DNA of 64,000 bases from CAVTLG01 sp963802635 (GCA_963802635.1 CAWDJJ010000002.1:372001-436000), one strand, 5' to 3'; counted from the first letter of the stretch, positions 34,860-45,167 are shown. A program made the numbers and translations. Notes: generated by a model not told the origin, from the sequence alone.

Positions 34860-35786
34860 ATGGACAATCAAGCCTGGTGGTATATTGATGGGCGTTGGGT
34901 TCATCCCAATGCCGCCGTCATTTCTATCAGCGATGTGGGTGTTTTGCGCGGTTATAGTGCTTTCGAAGCACTGCGTACGTATCATCGTCGTCCTTTTCAT
35001 CTCGACGAGCACCTATCGCGTCTCTACCATTCCGCTGCACTGATCGAGCTGGCTCTTCCCTATACGCGTGACTTTATCGCTAGTATCATCCACGAACTCA
35101 TTGCTCGCAATCCTTATGAGCATGCCGCGATCCGTATCCTTGTAACCGGTGGTGAGAGCGAAGATGGTATTTTGCCATCTGGCAAAGCAGCTCTGGCATT
35201 GCTTATCTCACCGCTTGCTGAGCGGGATATGCAGCGCTTTGCGCAAGGTATTAAGCTGATTACCACGCGATTGCAGCGTGTCTCTCCCGAAGCTAAGACC
35301 TCAAATTATATATCCGCCATTCGTGCTCTCAAAGAGGCTGCGCGCCAGAATGCCAGTGACGCGCTCTTTGTTAACGCACAGGGTCACGTCTTGGAAGGTA
35401 CGCGCAGCAATTTCTTTATTTTCCATGGTGATACCCTGGTGACACCCCGAGAGGGTATCTTGCTGGGGGTGACACGGAATACGGTCATCGCTCTGGCACG
35501 TGGTCGTTTTGCCCTTGAAGAACGCCCGATCCTGTGTGACGAGTTGTCGCAGGTTACTGAAGCCTTCATCACCTCATCTTCGCGGGAGATTACTCCGGTG
35601 GTCCAGATAGACAACTGGCAGATTGGCAATGGCAAGCCTGGTCCATGTACCTATGAACTGGAGCAACGTTTTATCGCACTCATCGAGCGTGGAGAATTTT
35701 CAGTATTGCTTTACATTCAGATGAGAAATATGCTCCCGCATATTTCTAGCAACGAGAGTTGCGTTTCTGAATGCATATGGGTATAG
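34860..35786 (+). CDS. Class IV PLP-dependent aminotransferase (BCAT / 4-amino-4-deoxychorismate lyase family)
   Basis: 308 residues. The family signature is clear: WWYIDGRWVHPNAAVISISDVGVLRGYSAFEALRTY at the N-terminus, the PLP-binding Lys in PEAKTSNYISAIRAL, and LEGTRSNFFIFHGDTLVTP, then LLGVTRNTVIALA and TEAFITSSSREITPV. It is either a branched-chain aminotransferase, a D-amino-acid transaminase or a deoxychorismate lyase; the sequence does not decide which. The last ~30 residues (VLLYIQMRNMLPHISS onwards) go beyond the usual end and look unrelated, perhaps a lost original stop. A terminator follows. AGAGGG lies 5 bases before the ATG. Confidence 0.88.
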   Translation: MDNQAWWYIDGRWVHPNAAVISISDVGVLRGYSAFEALRTYHRRPFHLDEHLSRLYHSAALIELALPYTRDFIASIIHELIARNPYEHAAIRILVTGGESEDGILPSGKAALALLISPLAERDMQRFAQGIKLITTRLQRVSPEAKTSNYISAIRALKEAARQNASDALFVNAQGHVLEGTRSNFFIFHGDTLVTPREGILLGVTRNTVIALARGRFALEERPILCDELSQVTEAFITSSSREITPVVQIDNWQIGNGKPGPCTYELEQRFIALIERGEFSVLLYIQMRNMLPHISSNESCVSECIWV

Positions 35787-35796
35787 GATGACAACA

Positions 35797-35836
35797 AAAA
35801 AGGCTCCAGCATTTTTGCGCTGGACGCCTTTTTGTT
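35797..35836. terminator. Rho-independent terminator
   Basis: AAAAAGGCTCCAGC pairs with GCTGGACGCCTTTTT, giving a hairpin with T-rich tails on both strands. It lies between the aminotransferase and the convergent HhH gene and can serve both. Confidence 0.8.
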
Positions 35837-35876
35837 ATTTGTTCATCTGCATGCATATAGGTATCAGTGGGCTTAT

Positions 35877-36491
35877 TTATGCGGCTCCTCCAAGAGGTAT
35901 CTTTGTTTGTCTTTTGAGCTGATGTTGTGCAGCAGCCTTTAAGCGAGCTTCGCTGCGTATGCCGAAGCCGGGTAAGTGGCGAATGCTTTGTTGCTGAGCT
36001 GCCCACCACAATTTCTCTGCCGAATCGATGCTCAGCTCTTCATAGAGTCGCATCGCGGTATAGATGCCGATATGCTCGATTGTTAGCAAGGCACGTACAC
36101 CTTGTGGCAGTGTTTCTCTATAAAGGCCACTCTGGAAGGTCATAGAACCGACCTCAACCAGCTCCGCGATGCGTGTGCGCAGGCGCTCTCCCAGACCTGG
36201 AACGGGCAATGCCTCGCCGCGTGCCAGGATTGTTGCCGCTGGTTCAGCTAAATCCAGGATGCCGCGTGCCGCGTTGCGGTAAGCTTGAATGCGGTATGGA
36301 TTGCCATTCTGCCCTTCTAGCAGAGTGGCGATGCTTGAGAGCACTTCTGCGATCTGCCGATTAGTCACCTTGGGGACCTCGTGCTCTATTAGTTCCATCC
36401 CTGGTAACGTCGGTTGTGTGACGCGTGGGTGGCGTTTAAACTGTGCGGGTGACACAATTTGTATCGTCTGGCTGAGTTGCATAATGCTCAT
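35877..36491 (-). CDS. Helix-hairpin-helix protein resembling the N-terminal part of DNA polymerase X
   Basis: 204 residues from ATG 36491 behind GAGGAG. Residues ~40-115 match the 8-kDa domain of family X polymerases: TNRQIAEVLSSIATLLEGQNGNPYRIQAYRNAARGIL, then ALPVPGLGERLRTRIAELV. A second HhH unit follows (ALLTIEHIGIYTAMRLYEEL) and a third, RHLPGFGIRSEARL. The palm/fingers nucleotidyl-transfer domain and the PHP domain of bacterial PolX are absent, so it is a stand-alone DNA-binding module. It could have a DNA-repair accessory or structural role. It ends at a shared terminator (35797). Confidence 0.75.
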   Translation of the reverse strand: MSIMQLSQTIQIVSPAQFKRHPRVTQPTLPGMELIEHEVPKVTNRQIAEVLSSIATLLEGQNGNPYRIQAYRNAARGILDLAEPAATILARGEALPVPGLGERLRTRIAELVEVGSMTFQSGLYRETLPQGVRALLTIEHIGIYTAMRLYEELSIDSAEKLWWAAQQQSIRHLPGFGIRSEARLKAAAQHQLKRQTKIPLGGAA

Positions 36492-36759
36492 CTTTTACAA
36501 CTCCTCTTCCTTCTCTGATACATATCTTCTCTGTTGTGGAGTAGTTATTGGTTACAAAGATTGTGCCGTAGGATGACCTATTAGTGTAGAGAGTACATCG
36601 AAATCATGTTCTAATTATAGCATAAGATGGCCTGCACGTCAAATAGTTGCTGCATGCTAATTCTGTTATTTGAGAATTGACATAATGAGGCGTCTCTTTA
36701 TTGGCAACATTATGACGAGATTACATGGCTTAGCTACTGGTAGAGAGAAAAGGTACTCT

Positions 36760-39700
36760 ATGCTGAATGATAACTTCAACTCATTTACAAACCGCCAGGA
36801 GATAATAGCGCTCTTCCAGCAACTCTACGAGCGCGATCCCAGACAACCATTGCCGCTACTCCCGATCCTGCTTTTGCTTGCACCAGCAGGAGGAGGCGTC
36901 AGCACACTTATTGATTTTCTGGTGGAACGATCTACCTCGACGTTAACATATGCTCATATCGATTTTGCACAGGGCAATAATGCGATAACACTGCCCGAGT
37001 TGCTACAGGATATTTGTGACCAACTGTGGCAATCTGATAACCCACATCTAAAAAAAATCACCTTTCCCAGGAGTGAACCAGCAATATCTGCTATGCTTGA
37101 GCCGGTAATAGACACGAATTCACGAGAGATTCGCAAACAGATAGAACAAAGAGTATCAAAAGGCTTACCTATCTACGAGCATATTGATGACCTACTCAAC
37201 GTTTTATCTAACTGGCTTCCCCCGGTGACACTGCTATTAGTTCTCTGCAAATGGGTGCTCAAAGGGCTTGAGAGCCACTTTTCACCTTTGCGGGAGCTTA
37301 TGTGGGGACCTGCTACCAAATGGTATAAAAAAAGCTATCGCAGTCACCACTTGACTCCTCCTTCTAGTACTGTAGATGCGCTCATATGGATGCGTCAATG
37401 GTACAGACCTGGCGAACCCAGGAAGCGCCATCGGATCGTCGAGACGCTGCTGGTTAATGCCTTCCTTGAAGATCTGCGTGAAGCTTTTGACAAAAAGAGG
37501 ACAAGGTATGCCTCGGAGAGAACAGCCTTTCCTATCCTCTTTTTCGACAATTTCGATATTATGGCTCTGCAAAATGGGGCAGGTCAGACTCTGCTGGAGC
37601 TTCTTCTCAAGAGTCGCATTGAGGGAAACACTGATCCTCTCCTGGTGATTGTCGGTTCTCACCAGCGTCTGTCAAATCCCACTGATCCACAGCAAAATCC
37701 AGCCTTTGAGTGGACTGACGGATGGAACGAACAGCAGAAAGTAGAGCATATTCTTCATCACTATCATCAATGGCAGGAACGTAGCCAGAAGAGACAATTT
37801 GAAGCTACACATCATCTTTTCCTACCACTCTGGCTGTATGACTTTGATCTAAAAGAGACCACAACATACCTTTTGAGAGTGGTAGGACAGGGATATCTTT
37901 CGTCCTTTGGTTATACAACACTGGCAGAGGATGTACATGCTATGACTCATGGGCATCCTCTAGCTCTGAAGCTCGTAACGGATGCATTGCAGGCGGCCAG
38001 AATCCAGGGGAGGGAACTCCTTCCACATAAGACATGGGAGGAGCCAGTCTCTTCTGACCCTATGCACATAGCAGATTATGAGCAAAAGACTGTAGAAACC
38101 TATCTCCTCTCAGTATTGCTCTATCAGCTTTCTCCAGACGAACAGGAGCAACTGGTTGATCTTGCAGCTCCAGCTCCAGGGACACTTGACCTGGCTACAC
38201 TCAAATCGCTGCTAGATTTCAACGATAAAAAGAACATGTCTGCTACCTGGGAACGCTATAGCAAATTATGCATCTTGCGCGTTTATGATGGTGAGACTAT
38301 CGTCTTCCATCCTCTCGTACGCGATCTCCTCACACGACGTCTAATCGCAAAATCTACTGCACGCAAAAACTACTATAAAGTTATCCATAGCAACTTACGT
38401 GAGTACTTCAGTGAGTTAGCCGCATCAAGTAGCCGCCAGGAACAGGTTCACAAAGCACATGTTGGAAGCGCTTATCATGCATTGGCGCTCGGTGATCCAG
38501 AACCAGCTATCTCTCTCCTCTGTCGTGCGTTCATACAGGAAGATACGAGATGGCAGTACATACTCGATAGCATTACCCAGGCCTCCACGGTACACGTACC
38601 CGCTAATGCAGAGCAGCAGGCTATGCAGGCACTCTCTGCCGCGAGATCCTCTACACGAGAGTCGGAGCAGCAGAGACGTAACGCCGTGACTGCACTTGTG
38701 CTCTATTCCTGGTTGCTGAACGCTCCTGACAATAGTATAGGAAAGCGCATCGAACTCTGGTACGCGTTGGGCGAGACATATCGTTGTCTACCAGCACCTG
38801 ATCGCCAAATATGCCTGCAAATTTCCGAGCATCACTTTGAGAATGCTTATGCCGCAAAAATGGAAAATGCATCTCTTCTCAAAAGTTTACCTCCTTTGTC
38901 TCCTGCAAACGTGGAACCATTCTCTGTCCGTAAAAAGAGGAAAATATTTCATAACATACAGATTGCCGCCAGTATTCTCCTGGTCTGCACGATCCTGGCC
39001 TCCTATTTTACAATATATTACGGAACATATGCGAATACTGCCTGCAATCCTTCGTCTGTATTCTCACCACAGAGTGTGCTCAAGTCCACTATCTTCTCCT
39101 ATGGCATTGGCATGACTCGTGCGAGCGATGGAGAATGCATCGGTGTCAGCGATGGGCCAACCTCTTTTGATCCTGATAACCCAGATCCTACTGAGGTATC
39201 CATTTATCAGGAAGATGAGCGTATATTGAGCCTGTGGAGATCAGATCCTCATCGTTATGCATACGTCACAGTCGTTCTATTGACGACCGTGACTTCCCGC
39301 CCCGAGGATATAAAATCCGCCGCAAAAGGACGCGCAGACCTTCAAGGTGCTTATATAGCACAAATAGAACATAATAAGCTTTGGTTAAAGCCTCTGTTGC
39401 GCCTTCTTGTTGCCAACACAGGAGGAAATTCACAATATGCACCACTAGTAGCAAACCAGATCGTCGATGCAGCCCATAATGATCCTAGCATTGTAGCAGT
39501 GCTAGGTCCAACCCAGAGTCGTACAGAAACATTTGAGGCAACTAAGATTTCTGACAAATGCACATATTCCGGTCATCTCGGGAACGGCATCGAGCGACAA
39601 ATTCACAAATTTTTCACCCTACTTCCTTCGCGTAGCTCCTCCCAATAAGCAACAAGTGGAGATGGCAGTAGCATATGCAGAGCAACAATGGCATAGTAAG

Positions 39701-40426
39701 CGCGCAGCAATCTTCGAGGACCCAAACGATAACTATAGCGAGGACATTGCCGATGATTTTCGTGCGCAATTTCAGCAAAGAGATCATCATATGATTGTTT
39801 TCGATGAAAAATATAATGCGAAGGATATTAATGTAAGCGATAAGATCACTAGAGCAATACATGATGCCTGTAAAGACAATCCCGATTTAATTTACTTTAC
39901 AGGACGTTCAGATGCTATGACCGAGCTAATGCAGGCGATCAATTCTTGTGGAAATGTGAAGATAATGGGAGCAGATACACTGGATTTATTTGCCAGTATT
40001 CCTGGCACCAAATACACTTCTTATCCTTATGATATATATTACACTTCATTTGGATCTCCATTGGAATGGGCTTCTTATGCACATCCCCCACAGGAATTCA
40101 CATCATTTCTTATAGATTACTCGCAATATCTCAATTCGCCAGACCTCAATGGACAAGTAATGCTTTCCTACGATGCTGCCAATACGCTATCAAATGCTAT
40201 CACTAACACAGAAATTGCCAAATCTGGTGTACCTTTTCAACGTAAAGAACTTCTCAAGGCATTGAAAGCTATTCATGGCTCAAATGCAGTGCAGGGAGTA
40301 AGCGGGGTAATCGACTTTGGTCCCGACGGTGATCCTGCCAATAAAGTGGTGCTCCTATTAGAGATTGATAAACAAGGAATAGTCCATTTAGTACCAGATA
40401 ATATTAAAGGGAGAATGCTGAAGTAG
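36760..40426 (+). pseudogene. Membrane protein joining a STAND-like NTPase to a LIV-binding-protein-like sensor domain; one frameshift
   Basis: Start ATG 36760 (AGAAAAGG, 7 bases). The first frame runs to 39648; near 39544 one extra A moves the coding to the frame ending at 40426. Corrected, it is ~1,220 residues. N-terminal NTPase: P-loop-like APAGGGVSTL (~41-50) with Val where Lys is expected, Walker B ILFFDNFD (~259-266), sensor-1-like LLVIVGSHQRL. Then a winged-helix/helical region with FHPLVRDLLTRRL, one membrane segment IQIAASILLVCTILASYF (~735-752), and an outside part related to type I periplasmic LIV-binding proteins: SIVAVLGPTQSRTETFEAT, AHIPVISGTASSDKFTNF, PYFLRVAPPNKQQVEMAVAYA. 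Probably a transmembrane sensor in which ligand binding outside controls the NTPase inside. The frameshift may be a sequencing error. Confidence 0.7.
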
Positions 40427-40636
40427 GTTTTCAAAGACAGAAGATGAGAACGAGATATTTGCATTCTCTACAAGAGGATAGCCACAGGCTGCAATGCGCT
40501 GAATAAGACAAACATCATCAACCGTATGCTCTTGCTCGCTCAAAGATGAACTACTCCCTATGATATATGAGACGCCTTTCGTATTCAAAGCAATAATAAG
40601 AGCATTGACTTCATCCCAATCAAATGCAATTTTCAT
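40388..40636 (-). CDS. Small hypothetical protein
   Basis: 82 residues from ATG 40636 behind AAGGGTG. The sequence starts MKIAFDWDEVNALIIALNTKG and includes a Ser-rich stretch (GSSSSLSEQEHTVDDV). Its last 13 codons overlap the 3' end of the convergent STAND-like gene. No domain is recognised. The composition and ribosome binding site make it plausible. Confidence 0.45.
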   Translation of the reverse strand: MKIAFDWDEVNALIIALNTKGVSYIIGSSSSLSEQEHTVDDVCLIQRIAACGYPLVENANISFSSSVFENLLQHSPFNIIWY

Positions 40637-40845
40637 AGTAAAATCACCCTTCAGAGACTTCTCATAGTATCCCCCTTAGAGCATAGCATAAGAAAACAGC
40701 TCATTACAACACACAGAGCAAAGCCGCTCGCTCGTTTTCTCTGGATTTTGTCTGCGTAGATCGAAAAACCCGGCACTCACCATTGCTACCATGATATAGT
40801 AATAGTGTCATGACAAAGAGACGGAGCAAGGAGGAGCATACAACA

Positions 40846-41847
40846 ATGGCATTCAATCTGAACAACCGGTCGTTTCTGAAACTAGACGACTTTACAGCAG
40901 AAGAGATCGGCTTTCTATTACATCTCTCCGCTGAATTGAAGGCGGCTAAATATGCTGGAACTGAGGTCCCGCGCCTCAAAGGCAAGCAGATCGCGCTTAT
41001 TTTCGAGAAGGACTCTACGCGCACGCGCAGTGGCTTCGAGGTCGCAGCCTCAGACCAGGGAGCGCATGTCACTTATATGGGACCCAGTGGTTCACACATT
41101 GGCTCTACTGAAACAATGAAAGATACTGCTCGCGTGCTCGGTCGTATGTATGATGGCATCGAGTTTCGCGGCTTCCGGCAGGCCGACGCGGAAGAGTTGG
41201 CCCGCTATGCAGGTGTCCCTGTGTGGAATGGACTCACCAATGAGGCCCATCCAACACAGATCCTGGCTGACCTCCTCACTATGCAGGAGCATGTACATAA
41301 ACCGCTCGATGCAATTTCCTTCTGCTTTCTCGGCGACATTGGCAACAATATGGGTGACTCTCTGATGATCGGCGCAGCGAAGATGGGTATGGATATACGG
41401 CTCGCGGGTCCTGCTGTATGCTGGCCCCGGCAGGAACGTATCGACCAGTTACGCGCCATTGCTCAAGAGAGTAAAGCGCGCATCACGCTCACTGAAGATG
41501 TAGCGGTAGCTGTTAGAGGGTGTGACGTCCTCTACACCGACATCTGGGTCTCGATGGGCAATTCCCCCGACTTATGGGGTGAGCGTATCAAACAAATGCT
41601 ACCCTATCAGGTGAATAGCACGCTCATGAACATGACCCATAATCCCCATATCAGGTTCATGCACTGTTTGCCCGCTCTGCATAATAAAGATACGACATTG
41701 GGCAAACGACTCTATGAGCAATATGGTCTGGACGGTCTGGAAGTTACTGATGACGTATTTGAAGCAAAATCCTCTATTGTCTTCGACCAGGCTGAGAATC
41801 GGCTGCATACTATCAAGGCGGTCATGGTTGCCACCATCGGTGGTTGA
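40846..41847 (+). CDS. argF: Ornithine carbamoyltransferase
   Basis: 333 residues from ATG 40846 behind AAGGAGGAG; an upstream in-frame ATG at 40810 lacks this. The enzyme makes citrulline from ornithine and carbamoyl phosphate in arginine synthesis (or works in reverse in the arginine deiminase pathway). The carbamoyl-phosphate site STRTRSGFE, HPTQILADLLT, the ornithine-side motif DIWVSMG and HCLPALHNKDT are all present, as are MKDTARVLGRMYDGIEFRG and the C-terminal FEAKSSIVFDQAENR. There are no other arginine or deiminase genes beside it. Isolated gene; argS is elsewhere in the window. Confidence 0.95.
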   Translation: MAFNLNNRSFLKLDDFTAEEIGFLLHLSAELKAAKYAGTEVPRLKGKQIALIFEKDSTRTRSGFEVAASDQGAHVTYMGPSGSHIGSTETMKDTARVLGRMYDGIEFRGFRQADAEELARYAGVPVWNGLTNEAHPTQILADLLTMQEHVHKPLDAISFCFLGDIGNNMGDSLMIGAAKMGMDIRLAGPAVCWPRQERIDQLRAIAQESKARITLTEDVAVAVRGCDVLYTDIWVSMGNSPDLWGERIKQMLPYQVNSTLMNMTHNPHIRFMHCLPALHNKDTTLGKRLYEQYGLDGLEVTDDVFEAKSSIVFDQAENRLHTIKAVMVATIGG

Positions 41848-41956
41848 TATCCTGCCTATCGTTTATACCAGATATTGAAACTATGAAATGCCCACTCCAT
41901 GTCAAGACGCTGGAAAGTTGAGCCAACGTCTCGACAGAAGCAATTAAAGGGTCCTG

Positions 41957-43075
41957 TTAGAGGGAAGTATAGGTGCGACGATAGTTGTTCATCACCTCGA
42001 TCAAACGATCATGTGGCAGCTTATAGGCAGTGTTGCGATCACGTCCCGTCATCGTTTCAGCAGCAACCAGGGCGTTGACGATGGCTTCTTCCGTCGCCTC
42101 GACAACAGCCTCAAATAGATCGGAGATATAGGCATTAGCAAGCATGGTTAGCGGTACAGTTAAAGGGCCAACATTTCTCTCTAGACTCGTTGACAGACTC
42201 CGATTGGCTGTTGAGAATGCAATAAAGATATCTCCACTGCGATGTTCGCCCACTCCACCTGTACGACCAATGCCTAATCCTACACGCTGAGCCAGCCGGT
42301 GGCATTGAGTTGGAATCAATGGGGCATTTGTTGCTACAACAGCAATAATGGAGCCACGCCCCTGGCCAGGTTCACCTGGCTCTGGCACCTCAGATAAGGG
42401 AATAGCGAGACCCACCGGAACGCCATTGATCCGCAAACGTTGACGGCTTCCATGGTTGGCCTGCACGAGTACGCCAACCGTATAACCGCCTGACTCAGCA
42501 GAAACAACGCGCGAAGCGGTACCGATGCCACCTTTGAAATCATGGCAAATCATGCCTGTGCCACCACCAACGTTTCCTTCTGCAACAGGCCCTGCAGAAG
42601 CAGTAGCTAAGGCTTGGACAACATGTTCTGGCTTGACATGCAGACCGTTGATATCATTTAAGCAACCATCGTACGTCTCACCTACGACAGGAAGGACCCA
42701 GAACTCGTCGTCTGGCTGATAATGAGCAATGGCATCAGCCACCAGAGCATCACGCACCACGCCTACGCTATGTGTATTCGTTATAGCAATCGGCGAGGTC
42801 AGGGTACCCGACTCTCTGAGCCATTCCAGCCCTGTCATTTCGCCATTACCGTTGAGTGTATGACAGCCAGCGAAGAGCGGCTCTTTCCAAATATTGCCCT
42901 GGCATGGCTGGATAATTGTGACACCAGTGCGAATGGGACCTTGGCCGATCCGCAGAGGACCTTCCCCTGCAATAAGAGTGGTATGACCGACGCTCACTCC
43001 TGGAACGTCGGTGATTGCATTATTAGGACCGAGGTCTAAGGTTCCAATCACAATTCCTAGATCTCGTGCTCGCAT
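41957..43075 (-). CDS. P1-family (DmpA-type) aminopeptidase
   Basis: 372 residues from ATG 43075 (MRARDLGIVIG), which has AGGAG 8 bases upstream; ATGs at 43081 and further upstream are less well placed. DmpA-type enzymes are Ntn-like, self-cleaving L-aminopeptidases/D-amidases. Hallmarks: ITDVPGVSVGHTTL, EGNVGGGTGMICHDFKGGIGTASR, and the predicted autocleavage Gly241-Ser242 in GQGRGSIIAVVATNAPL, where Ser becomes the N-terminal nucleophile. It is cytosolic and follows the ABC exporter operon by about 80 bases in the same direction, so it may belong to that transcript. Confidence 0.92.
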   Translation of the reverse strand: MRARDLGIVIGTLDLGPNNAITDVPGVSVGHTTLIAGEGPLRIGQGPIRTGVTIIQPCQGNIWKEPLFAGCHTLNGNGEMTGLEWLRESGTLTSPIAITNTHSVGVVRDALVADAIAHYQPDDEFWVLPVVGETYDGCLNDINGLHVKPEHVVQALATASAGPVAEGNVGGGTGMICHDFKGGIGTASRVVSAESGGYTVGVLVQANHGSRQRLRINGVPVGLAIPLSEVPEPGEPGQGRGSIIAVVATNAPLIPTQCHRLAQRVGLGIGRTGGVGEHRSGDIFIAFSTANRSLSTSLERNVGPLTVPLTMLANAYISDLFEAVVEATEEAIVNALVAAETMTGRDRNTAYKLPHDRLIEVMNNYRRTYTSL

Positions 43076-43155
43076 TCTCATTGCTCCTGATCTTTTCAAC
43101 AATTCGAGAACATTTCTGAGCTGAAACATATTTTGTCAGTCATTATGTCATCGTA

Positions 43156-44013
43156 TCACAGATCACGACGTTGGAAGCGCCAGGCACCAATAATAGGCAG
43201 CACAATACAATAAAGCACAGCCCAGATCAGCAGTCCCGGTGCAATGGGTTGTAAGGAAGTAAAAGGTGTGTTCAGGACCTGTCGCCCTTGTTCCAACTGA
43301 AAGATGGCAGGCGGGATCAGGTAGAACGAGGCTCCATGCCAGAGAGCATCGGTCGGAATAATCAGGCTAATGATCGTCGCGATATTCTGAGCTGTTGTAC
43401 CCGGATTGCTCGCAATGAGTTGGACAAAGCTCGCTAGCGGCGCTCCGATAAACAAGACAATGGCAATGGCCCCATTAACCAGCGTCGGTACGCAGGCGCT
43501 ACCCAGAGTCGTAATCGCCAGTAGCACGAGAGAACTTAGCTCAATCATGCCCAATGCCTGGAACGCCTGCTGCGGCCAATAGCCTGTGCACCAGTAGATC
43601 AATCCGAGAAAAGTACAGAACAAGAGGGCGGTGTAGATGCACAGTATTAGTCCATATCCTAACCACTTGCCGAAAATAATATCGGCACGGCGTAACGGCT
43701 TGGTAACAGTCATAGCAAAAGTGCCCGCCTCAATCTCACCAGAGGTCATACCAACCGTCAAGACGATGGTTAGCGCACCAGTGAGCAGGTACACTGCCCA
43801 TATGGCTAAAATGCTAATGGTGACACTAAATTCTAGCAATCTAAGTTGTGGATCAGATTGAGCAGATGGACTTGCAGCTACCGATGTATAGGCAGAATTG
43901 AGCATGAGCGCAAAAACACCGAGTAGCAAGGCATTCAACAGCAGCATGGCGAATAAGAGCCAGCGATGAAAAGCCTCCTGTATAGTAAAGCGCGCAATTA
44001 GCAACGTTCCCAT
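43156..44013 (-). CDS. ABC-2 type transporter permease
   Basis: 285 residues with about six hydrophobic segments: LLFAMLLLNALLLGVFALML, ILAIWAVYLLTGALTIVLTVG, YGLILCIYTALLFCTFLGLIY, LVLLAITTLGSACVP, VNGAIAIVLFIGAPLASFV and LLIWAVLYCIVLPIIG. The signature EIEAGTFAMTVTKPLRRADIIFGKWLG is typical of ABC-2 type permeases. It lies 21 bases after the ATPase gene, with GAGGAG before ATG 44013. The pair should form an exporter or a membrane-stress pump; substrate unknown. Confidence 0.88.
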   Translation of the reverse strand: MGTLLIARFTIQEAFHRWLLFAMLLLNALLLGVFALMLNSAYTSVAASPSAQSDPQLRLLEFSVTISILAIWAVYLLTGALTIVLTVGMTSGEIEAGTFAMTVTKPLRRADIIFGKWLGYGLILCIYTALLFCTFLGLIYWCTGYWPQQAFQALGMIELSSLVLLAITTLGSACVPTLVNGAIAIVLFIGAPLASFVQLIASNPGTTAQNIATIISLIIPTDALWHGASFYLIPPAIFQLEQGRQVLNTPFTSLQPIAPGLLIWAVLYCIVLPIIGAWRFQRRDL

Positions 44014-44034
44014 TCTCTACTCCTCATAACATTT

Positions 44035-45093
44035 TTACTTTTGTTGACTCAGGGCTTCGATAGTGGAGAAAAAGAGCCGTTCGAGCGAACGACGCCGCAG
44101 AGCCATAGAGTATAGCCTGGCACCACAGGTATGTACAGTGGCGGCGATGTCTGCCGCCTGCTCATCATCCTCAATCTCGGCAAGGAGACCATGCGGATCA
44201 TCTTTATCGCGTTGAATAGTAATGGCTATGCATGCGAGTTGTCGCAGCAACTCATCGCTCACGGAGTCCACACGCAATTCCAACACGCGTTGGTCGCCGA
44301 AAAGCTCGGGCGGAGTGCCCACTTTTAGAATGCGTCCCTGATTGATAATTGCCACGCGATCACACATGGCTTCTACATCGGCGAGTTGGTGTGAATTGAG
44401 AAAGATACTGGTCCCTGCGGACTTCAGGTGCTGCAAAAGTTCTCGCATATCACGCTGACCAACCGGATCAAGCCCCGAGACCAGTTCATCAAGAATAAGC
44501 AGATCCGGCTTATTGAGTAGTGCCTGCGCCAGGCCAATACGCTGGAGCATGCCCTTGGAAAAGGTGCCCAATTTCTGTTGCTCGCGCCCGGTCAATCCGA
44601 CCATTTCCATGACCTCTCTGGAACGTTGCGCCAACGCGTTTCCCTGTAGGCCATACAAGCGACCATGGAACTCCAGGAAGTCCCTGGCTTTGAGCCAGCG
44701 ATGAAAAGTAGGGAATTCAGGTAAATAGCCCATACGCCGCCGCGCTTCTCTATCACCGAGTGGCCGCCCCAACACGCGTATCGTTCCCCCTGTGGGCGCG
44801 ACCAGCCCGGTCAGGATCTTCACGACGGTACTTTTGCCAGCTCCGTTTGGCCCAAGAAAGCCGAATGCTTCGCCACGATACATGACGAAGCTGACATCAT
44901 CGACTGCCACCAACCGCTGATAGACTTTACGCAGGCCCTGTACCTCTACAATAGGCACTTCCTTTCTGACTGCCAGATTGGAGGTAGAAGCACCTGCTTC
45001 GTTGGCACTCGGAATAAGAGGAACCGGGGAACGCTCTTCCGGCACGTTCTGCTGCTGAAGCTGAGGCTCATGAGATGAGGGAGACGTTTGCAC
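44035..45093 (-). CDS. ABC transporter ATP-binding protein
   Basis: 352 residues with a GTG start at 45093 behind AGGAAGG. A ~45-residue Pro/Ser-rich extension precedes the nucleotide-binding domain. Walker A is FLGPNGAGKSTVVKIL, the signature is FSKGMLQRIGLAQALL, and Walker B is PDLLILDELVSGLDPVGQRDM, with DEL replacing the common DEP but the catalytic Glu intact. A switch His follows in LNSHQLADVEAMCDRVAII. The ~90-residue C-terminal domain is typical of ABC-2 exporters. It partners the permease downstream and follows the sigma/anti-sigma pair, separated by a hairpin. Confidence 0.93.
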   Translation of the reverse strand: MQTSPSSHEPQLQQQNVPEERSPVPLIPSANEAGASTSNLAVRKEVPIVEVQGLRKVYQRLVAVDDVSFVMYRGEAFGFLGPNGAGKSTVVKILTGLVAPTGGTIRVLGRPLGDREARRRMGYLPEFPTFHRWLKARDFLEFHGRLYGLQGNALAQRSREVMEMVGLTGREQQKLGTFSKGMLQRIGLAQALLNKPDLLILDELVSGLDPVGQRDMRELLQHLKSAGTSIFLNSHQLADVEAMCDRVAIINQGRILKVGTPPELFGDQRVLELRVDSVSDELLRQLACIAITIQRDKDDPHGLLAEIEDDEQAADIAATVHTCGARLYSMALRRRSLERLFFSTIEALSQQK

Positions 45094-45121
45094 TGATCAC
45101 CTTCCTCTAAATAAAACAGCT

Positions 45122-45165
45122 CTTGCGAGACATGTTGTGTACCACATCTCGCAAGGCTTTTTCGT
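45122..45165. terminator. Strong hairpin between the anti-sigma-like gene and the ABC exporter
   Basis: CTTGCGAGA (45122-45130) pairs with TCTCGCAAG (45147-45155), with further pairing inward (CATGT/ACCACAT partly). The plus strand continues GCTTTTTCG and the minus strand AGCTGTTTTATTT. Within a co-directional minus-strand gene run it may partially attenuate transcription into the exporter genes. Confidence 0.7.
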
Positions 45166-45167
45166 TA

